From Fallopia convolvulus (Eukaryota > Streptophyta > Magnoliopsida > Caryophyllales > Polygonaceae), in contig OZ024735.1 of NCBI GenBank assembly GCA_964016875.1, positions 11,145,338-11,209,337 on the forward strand: a stretch of DNA of 64,000 nt, given 5' to 3'. The notes under the pieces are model-generated. The model worked only from the letters and a program-made list of their open reading frames with translations. It did no database searches and was not told the DNA's origin. Every line of letters starts with the position of its first letter. Position 1 is the first letter of the stretch. Made by a program: the position numbers and the translations under genes. Below, piece after piece: positions 55,297-64,000 of the stretch.

Positions 55297-56951
55297 GACT
55301 TGCTTGTCCTCAAGCAATCACTAAACAACAACCAAGACCAAACAACCATGCTCCTCAAGCAAATAGCCATCAACTTAAAAGCAACATCAAAACATAGCAG
55401 AAAATAACAAACGACTATTAACATCATTACACATATATAAACACTAAATAGACATAAGCAAATACAATCCAACCTCACCAGGGATATATGTGTTTCACTC
55501 AACTCTCAAGTGTTTAGGCTTATAAATTCAATCTCTCAACTCATCTTATATGCAAAAACTCATAGAAATTGGAACTTATATCACCAAACTCTCCACCTAA
55601 GATTTGTCAAAACAAGCGAAAACAATCAAGAGAAACTTAGGCTCAATGAAAAACTTCATAGAAGCTTCCATTCGGCCGAGTGGTAATGGGGCTCGGTAAA
55701 GACAAATAGGCATGGAAAATATTTTGGCCATGTGGTGTTAATAATATCCGGGAATGAAAGACTCCTAAAAACTCACATATCACCAAAACACTCAAAAGAT
55801 ATTCAAACTCTCTCTTCATTAAGCACTTTCTCACCCAACATATCCTAAAAAGTCTCATAAAACAACTCTAAAAGAATCTCCGGTTTATCTTTCAAACACA
55901 AATGAACATCTTACTTCTTTCTTTTCTTAATATTTTCATCTCATTTTTCTCATTCAGTTCGAACAGTCTCGTTAACGAGCCAACTAGGTCGTTAATGAGC
56001 TAACTTCTACTCGTTTTCTGCATTTTTTCAACTTCTCTTCTTTCTTTGTGCATCCTTTCTTACCAAGAGATCTTTTTACAAATTAACACAAGAGACTTTC
56101 AATCCACCCATCCCAAAAATCATTGATTTTCGAACCAAACATAACATATCACTCAACAAAACAATCTTCTCCAATTTAAGTCCTAATTCCCGGATAGGGT
56201 CAAGCTTATCTCGGCTTAGGGAACAATTTTGTGGAGCTAAAAATAAAAGGCTTCAGGCTCAACTTGGCTTCCAAAAGAGGATAATGATAAGGGTAGGTAA
56301 GGATTAATAGGGCTTATAAAAATAAGTTCTCCATCATATGACTTTTACAAGTAATGAACTATAAATCCCATATAGGTCTCAAGAAATAGATAACCATCAC
56401 AATTCCAAGAGATAATATACATAAAGAGAGTAAATCAAACAATAAAAGAAGAGGGATTTTTGATATTCTCCCTATAAGGCCAAAAACAACTCACGAGGTA
56501 GAAATTTTTGTTGGATTGCATCACTTATGCTAAAAAGGATACATGCTCAATTTCATCAAATGCTATTTCTCTATAAAAACAACTTTTTATCAAGAATCAG
56601 GCTATACTATCAAAGACATGCTTGCAAGGAATTACATGATCATGCTAGCAACTACTATCATAGAACCATAAGAAAGAGGTATCTATCCATTCTAAAACTC
56701 TTTTTTTGAATTTTCGATTTTTTCAATTTTTTTTGTGATTTTTTGATTTTATAAAACAAAGAACTACTTAAAACATACAAGACACACAAGACAAACAAGA
56801 CACAAGTTTTCTACCCTTTCCCACCCCATACTTAAAATTACAGTGTCCCCACTGGAATAAAAATAAGCAGTAGAAAAGAATAAAAAAGAAAATGAAAGAA
56901 AAAAAACTTACAAGATCTTTGAAGCAGAAAAGAAACAACTCTCAAACTGAA
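55297..56951 (-). other. 3' non-coding region of the Athila-like element
   Basis: 1.65 kb of AT-rich DNA between the late ORF and the purine tract. It contains one palindrome pair (55969 exact, 55989 one change). Small frames (55643-55858, 56527-56709) show no domain and are not supported as genes. Confidence 0.6.
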
Positions 56952-58496
56952 TCAACGCCTTTGTGGTGGGAACCGTTGCTCGAAGTTCCCCATAAAGTCG
57001 TACAATGTCCTCCAACGCTCTTCATCATCCACCTTCCTCTGCTGGTGCCTCACATCATCTAGCGCCATACGAGCAGAGTAGACACTCTCCCACCGATCCA
57101 TCCTCTGGTGGATGTGTGCCTGCTGTAGGTTAAGCTGCTGCATCTAAGACGAAAGATCTTCGGCCCATGGAGGTGGGATACTCGATCCAGTATAGTCGGG
57201 CTGAGGAGGTGGTTGATAGTGGTTGTGAGGCTGGAAGTGGTCTTGAAAAATTACCAGATTGTAGGGCATAAGACCATAAGAATGTGGCTCGACAGGCGGC
57301 GGCGGGGGGTCGTTACCGAAGCTGTATGCCTCGGTAGTAGCCTCGAAGTAGTCGTTAACGACCCTGGTTGGCTCGTTAACGAAACTGTAAGTGTTGCCTA
57401 GAACCTCGGTATCGAGGTCGTCGTCCCCGATATCGAGCTCTTCCGTGCCCGCCTCAGTCTCATCATCATCTTCTTCTATGACATCTTCTTCCCGATTGAA
57501 TCTTGATATAGACGGCCTCAATGACGGCTCATCTTGTGGCTTGTGCTCTAACGGGAATGCATGAACCGTCCATGACTCGTACCAATTTGGCACGTAAAGA
57601 AGCTCCAACTTTGCCAAGGTAAGAATAACGTCTTGGCCCAGAATCTTGGTGGCATGCCTTCTTTCAGTCCGCACAAAGATGTTGGAGGCGAACCAATAGT
57701 TCTTGTCAAGCAATTGAGCATGGCTCGACGTGTAGAGGGAGAGGTCGACACCGAGGTTGGCCGCCAAGAGACTAACCAAATTTCCGCACCACACCTCCTT
57801 TGACTTGATCCCTTGATTCTCAATATATTGTAGCCATTCATACCCCAAATTCAACATGGCGGGATCCTCAAAGAGTATGGTTCGGAGGCATGCAACTTCC
57901 ATCCTTGTTGGCCTATTCAACTCTCTCTTGGGCAAAAAAGTAGCAGCTAGTACTCGGAGAATGATCCGGAAGATGGGGTTGATGATGCTTGCCCCGTAAA
58001 GTGCTGCAGCGGAAGGCTCTACTTCTCCGGAAATATAGCCCCAAGTCCTTGTCACCTTGTAGTCCTTAATCTTGTAATCCCGAGAAGGATTAGGGAGCTC
58101 GAGAATACCATTGAACTCCGCCATTGTGTACTCGTGACTGACATTGCCAAGCCAAAATCTAATCCGTCCTGTCGAGGTCTTGGTTGGGAATCTCATCTCA
58201 AGAGTAGCCAAGAATTCAGAAGTAAGAGCTGGAAAGTGCGGCGTCGCCTCCTTCTTTAGCAATTGCGGCACTCCGAGAATGGCAAAGGCATGCTTGACAT
58301 CCTCGTAAATCCCCATGGACTTTGCACTCGATCTCGAGAACCACCTAGTGTAGTGGTCTCTGTCTAAGATGGTATTGTAGCGATCCGCCTGTGCTTGGGT
58401 GCGCAAAATCACATTGTCCATGCGGGGGGGAGACGGGGACCGTTGAGTCCTCTTCTTCTTTTGGGCCCTTGATGTAGCTCTACTTGAACTTGCCAT
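56952..58496 (-). pseudogene. late ORF of the Athila-like element (plant retrotransposon ORF family)
   Basis: Chosen ATG at 58496 (MASSSRATSRAQKKKRTQRS), after a possible splice acceptor TTTGCAG. The basic N-terminus is followed by a conserved body: DRDHYTRWFSRSSAKSMGIY, GRIRFWLGNVSHEYTMAEFN, LRVLAATFLPKRELNRPTRM, ENQGIKSKEVWCGNLVSLLA, and an acidic, Pro-rich tail (VIEEDDDETEAGTEELDIGD). This resembles the proteins annotated as Athila ORF-1 or putative plant transposon protein. A TAG at 57144-57146 is followed in frame by 63 more codons with a Gln/Arg-rich helix. The tail frame encodes the palindrome as VNE/VND. It occupies the place of the env-like ORF, but I see no signal peptide or membrane segment. 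Confidence 0.65.
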
Positions 58497-59599
58497 ATGG
58501 ATCTGCAAAAATATGAATTGTCCAAGATAAGATCTACACAAATTAATAGAAAAGAAACCCCATACTTGATCTTGGAAATGCTCTCGAAGTGCTTCGTTAA
58601 CGAGCCAATTGGGTCGTTAACGAGCCTGGACTTGTGTTTAAAGCTGGACAAATAGCAAGGTCGTTAACGATCCTGAACAAGTCGTTAACGAGCCTGGGTG
58701 AGAGCACTCGTGATTGATTATGAGTTCTAAACTCCACAATTTTCGCAATAAATCAAGCATGAAACCTACACAATCCTACATAAGACTCACAATCAGGCAC
58801 ATGCACCCCATACTTGCTCTATTACCTAACCTGAACATGCCAAAATTTGCCCAAAAACACACGGTGAAGATCAAACTAAATTCAAAGAACAAGGTAGTTC
58901 ATGCTTTTTCTTATCACAATTTCTATGGAAAATTAAGCAAGAACAAACCAATATAAATCAAGAACGAACACCAATGTAAGAAGCAATAGAATCATTGAGC
59001 AATATAGACATGCAATTCAACCACACTTCAAACAAGATCAAGATATGAAATTTTTACCACTAAAATCATGAATCTTGCAAAACAAAAAGTTAGGGTTTAA
59101 AAATCATACCGTTAGATTGAGAAATTGAAGAACAAGATTGAAATCGGGAGTAGTTAACGAGCTTTTAGTGCCTCGTCGGTAACGAGCTCGAGAATGGAGG
59201 TCGCGTTAATGGGGTGGGATTTTGGGAGGTTTGGAAGGATTTTTATGGGAGAGGGCTAGAGGTAGGAGGCGGCACAAGTAAGAGATAGAAGATAGATTAG
59301 GGTAAAAAAAACTTACCTGCCCGTTTCCTGAATTTGGTTCGCCAAACTGGGTCATTAGCGACCCTGGTGGGGGTCGTTAATGAGCCTGCGTGACCTGTTT
59401 CGAGTGATTTTCCGAGCCCAACTCCTGTACCAGGTTAGCCTAAAAACAATTCTATCTTGCTAACTTCTAAACTACTAAAACTCAAAAGAAAGCTAGGAAA
59501 AAGACCTAAAAAGAAAGAAAAAACTAAACTAAACTAAGACCGGGTTGCCTCCCGTAAGCGCTATTTTTAACGTCGTCAACCCGACGTACTCACCTTGGT
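58497..59599 (-). other. intergenic region replacing RT-RNase H-integrase
   Basis: 1.1 kb without coding content between protease and the late ORF, where about 3 kb of pol is expected. Near 59542-59562 it has, on the minus strand, AGCGCTTACGGGAGGCAACC, a motif that in Athila elements normally follows integrase. Here it is about 40 bases after the protease stop, so the pol deletion ends just before it. Two exact palindrome pairs lie at 58594-58691, degenerate ones at 59151-59383. Confidence 0.65.
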
Positions 59600-60967
59600 T
59601 CAAGGTGGTTCTCTTGCAGCTATGTCAGGGTTTTGAGAGACCCCATACTTAGCTCTATAAACATTATCGGCTCTTGTCACTAAATTTGGTCCTTTATCTT
59701 CTATCAATATGCCCGGTATTCCTACACAAGGGTTAGTGAAATCCGAAAACCAAGGGGGTTTGGACTCCTCTATTGCATAAATGGTGGGGTATGGTGTAGG
59801 AACAGAATATGGAGAAGAATTATAACCGGTAATAGTGAATTCATGGTTAGAGTACTCACCTTGATTTATTGGAAACGATGTTGACACTGAGATCATTGGA
59901 GTCGGTACCGGTCCTGTGCTAACAATTCTTTCATTATAGCCTTGCATGAGGGACTTGGTACTGGACCAAGGAGGGTCAGCAGGGATCTGCGTGAAATCCT
60001 CGGCTTCTTTGATAATTGGAGGAGGGTATTTAGAAATAGTTATGTCGAGTTCTGGCTGGGTCAACTCAATCTGTGCGGCCGCAGTTGGGTCATTAGCGTT
60101 CTGGTCAAGGCTGAATTCCGCGCGTTCCTCTCCAATATCAAAAGTGAGGAGTCCTTTCCTCACGTCTACCCTGGCACCTGCTGTAGCTAGGAATGACCTG
60201 CCTAAGATAATGGGGACTTGAGGGTCTTCAGGCATGTCGAGAACGATAAAATCATTTGGAATAAAAAATTCCCCGACTTGAATGGGATAATAGTCCACGA
60301 CTCCTGTAGCTTTTACTCTTGATTCGTCCGCCATGTAGAAATCCATGTCTACAGGTTCCAATGGTCCCATATTGGCTTTTGACCAGATTGATAGAGGGAG
60401 TAAACTAGCACTGGCTCCCAAATCACATAGAGCCTTGAATTTGTGGTCACCTATGCCAAATGTTATGGCGAATCTCCCTGGGTCGCCTAATTTCTCTGGT
60501 AGAGCAATGGATCGGACCTCATCTTGCAGCTCTGTAATGGATCGTTTCCTGCTAAGAATATCTTTTAAGAATTTTGTGTAAGCCGGCATTTCGCTTAGGG
60601 CCTCAGCGAATGGGATAGAAATATTTATGCCCTGGAGAATCTTTACGAAACGCTTGAACTTACTCTCAGTAGAGTCCTTTGATTTCTTAGTAGGAAAAGG
60701 AAGAGATTTCACCATTCTCGAAACCAAATTGGGTTCGAGTGGTGATGCTACCGGGTCAACATTAGGGTCGTTTGGTGCACTCGGAGGATCGTTACTGACC
60801 CTGATGGGGTCGTTAACGAGCCTGGGATTGAGAGAGGAGCTCTGAATAGGAAACTTACCTGGACTGGGGTCGTTAACGAGCTGAGTCGTGGCTTCTTTAT
60901 CAGTTGAGGGGTTCTTCTCTTTAGCCTGGACATGCTCTGGTAGTGTCTTCCCGTTCCTAAGGTGCAC
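59600..60967 (-). CDS. protease of the Athila-like element
   Basis: 455 codons without a stop. The first 100 are a linker containing palindrome-encoded peptides (QLVNDPS, RLVNDPIRVSNDP). Then ERFVKILQGI-type and DILSRKRSITELQ sequence leads into the retropepsin: KFKALCDLGASASLLPLSIW, PIQVGEFFIPNDFIVLDMPE, VPIILGRSFLATAGARVDV. The catalytic triplet reads DLG instead of DSG or DTG, which is usual for the Athila group. The C-terminal 150 residues are Pro/Ser-rich, where RT would be expected to start, but no RT motif follows. Confidence 0.88.
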   Translation of the reverse strand: MHLRNGKTLPEHVQAKEKNPSTDKEATTQLVNDPSPGKFPIQSSSLNPRLVNDPIRVSNDPPSAPNDPNVDPVASPLEPNLVSRMVKSLPFPTKKSKDSTESKFKRFVKILQGINISIPFAEALSEMPAYTKFLKDILSRKRSITELQDEVRSIALPEKLGDPGRFAITFGIGDHKFKALCDLGASASLLPLSIWSKANMGPLEPVDMDFYMADESRVKATGVVDYYPIQVGEFFIPNDFIVLDMPEDPQVPIILGRSFLATAGARVDVRKGLLTFDIGEERAEFSLDQNANDPTAAAQIELTQPELDITISKYPPPIIKEAEDFTQIPADPPWSSTKSLMQGYNERIVSTGPVPTPMISVSTSFPINQGEYSNHEFTITGYNSSPYSVPTPYPTIYAIEESKPPWFSDFTNPCVGIPGILIEDKGPNLVTRADNVYRAKYGVSQNPDIAAREPP

Positions 60968-60983
60968 CGCTGCTATTTGTCCT

Positions 60984-62401
60984 CTAGGGTTCTCCTCGGG
61001 GCGGCCCGGGAGTTGCCCTTGTGGCCTTGGAATCTGCGCGGCAAGGTTCCCTAGTTGGGAGTCGACATTTTGGTTGACTATTTAGGTTGGCTTGAACTCC
61101 GTTAATGCCTTCCTGTAACCCTTGTACCCATGATGGTGGCTCTTGATAGCCTGGAAGTTGATACGGTGCAGGTCGTCTATCCGGTGGAGGCGCTGCATAG
61201 TTTGAATTCTGGTTATGGTTGCCCCAAGTTGGATAATTGTTTGACCTGTCAAAATTACTAGGTTGGTTCCTGAATGGGCCTCTCATATAGTTCACTTCAA
61301 CATATGTCTCAGCGTTTCTTACCTGCTCTATGTTAGTGCAAGCAGAAGTAATATGGGCAAGCCACATTCTTGACAAGATTGAGAAGATTTCAGAAAACTT
61401 TCCTGCTTCTTCAGGCGGTTGACGTTGTCTTGCAGAAATTGATTTTTGACATCGGGGTCAACATCTTCCTTGTTAGGCACGTAGAGACGCCTCTAGGATT
61501 GGGGTGATTTCTGGGTACCATACATGGCATCATAATTAGACAGCTTGTCCAGCAATTCCCATGCAGTTGTGGGATCCATCTCTATAAAACCGCACACTGT
61601 ATGCGTATTGATGCGGTTCTTCGTCTCTGCATTAATACCCTGGAAAAAGATTTCTTGGAGAACATATAAAGGTTGTCCATGAGTAGGGAATTGTCTAAGC
61701 ATCTCTTTAAATCTTTCCCATGTCTCTACAAAGGTCTCATTAGGCAGCTGGTGATAGGATGTGATACCTTTTCTCAACTCCGTTGTCTTGGCAGGAGGGA
61801 AAAACTATGTAAGAAATTGATCATACAAAGCCTTCCAAGTCCTGATAGACTTAGGAGGTAAGCTCTCCAACCAGCTCAGGGCCTTTCCTGTAAGAGACCA
61901 CCTAAAAGCTTTTAATAGAACATATTCAAGTGAGACACTTTCAGCAGCTATGGTGTCACTTAAATCAAGAAAATTTCTAATATGTTCCATAGGGCACTCA
62001 GTAGGTTTCCCTTCAAACTGAGCCCTTTTAATCAAGGGTATAAATTGAGACTTAATCTCAAAAGTCTTCTCTATCTCCAGAAGCACTATTGCAGACTCCG
62101 GCACCCTTAGTTTTGGATGCATATATTGCTTGGCATTCCTCGGATAAGCATTCAGCTCTTCTTATAAACGAGCATTGTTGACTCGTTGACGTTCAGCCTC
62201 AGCCGCAGCGGCATCTCTATCAGCTTGTAGCTCCTCCATCCGCTTCTGGAGGTCTTCCATCTGTCGAGCCATCTCTTCAGGTGTAGCCATGGCTCGGGTT
62301 TCTCTTTGTCTACGGTGCAAGGTGCGTTCAGGTTCTAAATAGTAACCGGTGTTGTCAAATTCGAGCCTGCGATATCCTGTTGGCATACGCTGAGAAAACA
62401 A
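60984..62401 (-). pseudogene. gag of the Athila-like element
   Basis: From 62401: MFSQRMPTGYRRLEFDNTGY and a coiled-coil stretch (ARQMEDLQKRMEELQADRDA). Then the capsid region, ECPMEHIRNFLDLSDTIAAE, SLTGKALSWLESLPPKSIRT, ETWERFKEMLRQFPTHGQPL and YDAMYGTQKSPQS. In-frame stops lie at 62162, 61805 and 61493. 61376-60984, in another frame, is the Asn/Pro-rich C-terminus (NYMRGPFRNQPSNFDRSNNY). Each lesion is a single substitution or shift. Confidence 0.88.
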
Positions 62402-62482
62402 ACAAAGAAAACAAAAATTAAAAACACAAACGGGGTTGGACTATTCCCAGACCCACAGATAAACAAACAAACATTGTTGCTT

Positions 62483-62500
62483 CCCCGGCAACGGCGCCAA
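62483..62500 (-). other. primer binding site, Asp-tRNA
   Basis: Minus strand TGGCGCCGTTGCCGGGGA, a perfect complement of the plant Asp-tRNA 3' end, 3 bases from the LTR. Confidence 0.95.
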
Positions 62501-62503
62501 TTT

Positions 62504-63975
62504 GTTGAGAGGGATATTTAACTTGATAAGAAATAAATTTATAGTCAAGACCCCACTGAGTATAGCGAAGTCAAGATCCTTCCACAGGAAGCACGATTGT
62601 TTGTCTATCAACTAACAAAAATAAGAAAAACAAGAAAAACAGGCAGAAACACACACGACTAACCTCGTTAACGACCTTGTCAGGGTCGTTAACGAACCTG
62701 GGTAAAATACGAACACAAAATAACGAACAATCTAAAACGCAGGTTCGGTACTGAGTCAAAGGAACTCGATAACGAATATTCGAAAGCAAACTCAAATAAG
62801 AATAAGAATCTAAGATAAGGGTTACCACAACATAGTCATGCACATAAACTCATAAGAAGATAAAGATCATGCATTTAAACAGATAAATTCATCAACTTTC
62901 GCTGATTAACAAGTAAATCAATCAATTCTCATAAATTAATTCACTCAATCACTTGTTTCGGATCCAAAGCTCGAAACTTTCGTAATCGATTAATATCAAC
63001 CTTCAAGTTAACAACTTTCTCTTTCGATCAAATTGAGAACTCAAATTACCTCGACTATCGTCTAAGCATAAACACAACAAGCAATCTCAAATAGATAAAA
63101 GGCATTCAAAACATCAACTCACTCATCAAACATGCATAACTATGTCGGGTTTCAACCCCGATCCTATATAAGAAAAACTACTCACAACTCATAACAAAGC
63201 AAACAACTTCAATAAAAAGAAACATTGAAAACAAAAACCAAACTTACTTGAAATTAATATGAAAAATACCGTCTTAAAATATTTTGTAGAAACCGAAAAC
63301 ACAGAACAAAACCGACAAGAAATTTCGACTAACGATCCTGATTCTCTCTCTCGATCGAACCTCTCAGTTATCTTCTCCTTATCTTCTCGTCCCTCGAAAT
63401 ATCGGCTCTCCAATAGTATTGTCCACCCCTCTCCTAGGCTTAGAATAAGGGTATTTATACTAAGAAACTATCTATTAAAAAACCTAAAAGATAAAAACTT
63501 ACTCTACTAAAGATAACAAGATAAAAGATATAAGATATAACAACCCTAAAATCAGTTAAAACCCTACCGACACGAAGCCATCGTTAACGACCCCGCACAG
63601 GGTCGGTAGAAATCACAAAATAATCTTCGAAAAATCTATCTCTAAGCCTCGTTAACGACCCTTACAACTTCGTTAACGAGCCTGTTGTTTGGCTTTTCTT
63701 CTCGATTTAAAAACTTGAACTTCACTTCACTCTCATGCAATCTTCCTTATCTTCATGTTCTTCCGACCTCCACCACAATGCTCCAGTTCAGCTCAAAAAG
63801 CGCTCTTTTCTGCTTAAAAACCTACAAAAAGATACAAAACAGAGTAGCTTCCATACTTCTCACAAAATATGCAAACTCATCCAAAAACACACAAAACTAG
63901 CTCTAAAGACTACTAAAACTAAACTAAAGAAACTAAGAAACACACTAAAACCTACACTAAAAACATGAATATCAG
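62504..63975 (-). repeat. 5' LTR of the Athila-like element
   Basis: 1472 bp. On the minus strand it starts TGATATTCATG at 63975 and ends CTCTCAACA at 62504. It contains five exact palindromes (62665, 62686, 63581, 63649, 63670). Confidence 0.93.
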
Positions 63976-64000
63976 TAGGACCAATTCATTTGATAGTTTC
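63976..64000. other. flank of the Athila-like element
   Basis: 25 bases outside the LTR. GTAGG would be the 5-bp target copy, but its partner was lost with the truncated 3' LTR. Confidence 0.6.

Larger units (their letters stand above)
53970..63679. repeat. dispersed paired palindrome TCGTTAACGA (19 exact copies)
   Basis: Exact copies start at 53970, 53991, 54887, 54955, 54976, 55969, 57352, 57373, 58594, 58614, 58661, 58682, 60810, 60869, 62665, 62686, 63581, 63649 and 63670. Degenerate ones include 55989, 57310, 59151, 59176, 59374 and 60789. Pair spacing, start to start, is 20 or 21 bp in nearly all cases. The second member is usually followed by GCCTG or ACCTG. Confidence 0.93.
53961..63975 (-). 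mobile_element. Athila-like element lacking RT and integrase
   Basis: Minus-strand element: 5' LTR 62504-63975, Asp-tRNA primer site, gag, protease, a late ORF, purine tract and a 3' LTR (53961-55280) that lacks the last 152 bp seen in the 5' LTR, exactly where the Tekay-like LTR begins. No RT, RNase H or integrase is present, so any movement would need another Athila element. The element is marked throughout by the palindrome TCGTTAACGA. Confidence 0.88.

Noticed and set aside
56952..58496. Late ORF as an envelope protein
   Set aside because: No signal peptide, membrane segment or furin-like site. Only the position resembles an env-like ORF.

Overview
This is transposon-filled nuclear DNA from a flowering plant, probably a eudicot. 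The evidence is plant-type Ty3/gypsy LTR retrotransposons primed by initiator-Met or Asp tRNA, an L1-type LINE ORF1, a CACTA-like DNA transposon and a Mutator-like element, the last two carrying pieces of plant housekeeping genes. I see no intact host gene. Almost every coding feature is retrotransposon gag/pol with stops or frameshifts. The species cannot be named from the sequence.

Layout. (1) 1-8500, minus: a Ty3/gypsy copy of 'family M' (copy D; LTR 7528-8500, Met-tRNA binding site, leader, gag, broken pol running off the window start). Its leader is split by an ORF1-only LINE at 3593-6684 with 16-bp target duplications. It sits in a protease fragment of another gypsy element (8501-8883). 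(2) 8895-21979: a scrambled cluster of 'family F' gypsy pieces in both orientations: LTRs, pol C-termini, an uncharacterised acidic ORF, leaders full of CCCTAA-like repeats, one readable RNase H-integrase ORF (19553-21494) and a 510-bp near-perfect foldback (18095-18604). (3) 22673-28080, plus: family M copy A (LTR, gag, pol), cut in RNase H by family M copy B (28081-31972, plus), which is itself broken in protease. (4) 31973-34301, minus: 5' end (gag and LTR) of an Athila-like element C.

(5) 34396-53960, minus: a Tekay-like chromovirus with about 3.3-kb LTRs (5' LTR 50677-53960; 3' LTR ending at 44645). Its 3' LTR was later hit by a 6.3-kb CACTA-like transposon (35344-41642) carrying fragments of a RAD21/REC8-type cohesin gene and a mitochondrial dicarboxylate/tricarboxylate carrier gene, by a 942-bp Pack-MULE (43326-44267) carrying a ribose-5-phosphate isomerase fragment, and by a DSB-repair-like filler copied from the CACTA. 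(6) 53961-63975, minus: an Athila-like element that keeps gag, protease and a late ORF but has lost RT, RNase H and integrase. The Tekay element abuts and interrupts its 3' LTR. The last 25 bases are flank.

The least expected signal is in region 6. The 10-bp palindrome TCGTTAACGA occurs 19 times exactly across the Athila-like element, in LTRs, non-coding DNA and ORFs, usually as pairs whose starts lie 20-21 bp apart, i.e. two helical turns. I saw no comparable set in the other elements. The inferred order of events is Athila-like element, then Tekay-like element in its LTR, then CACTA and MULE in the Tekay LTR, then filler repair copied from the CACTA.
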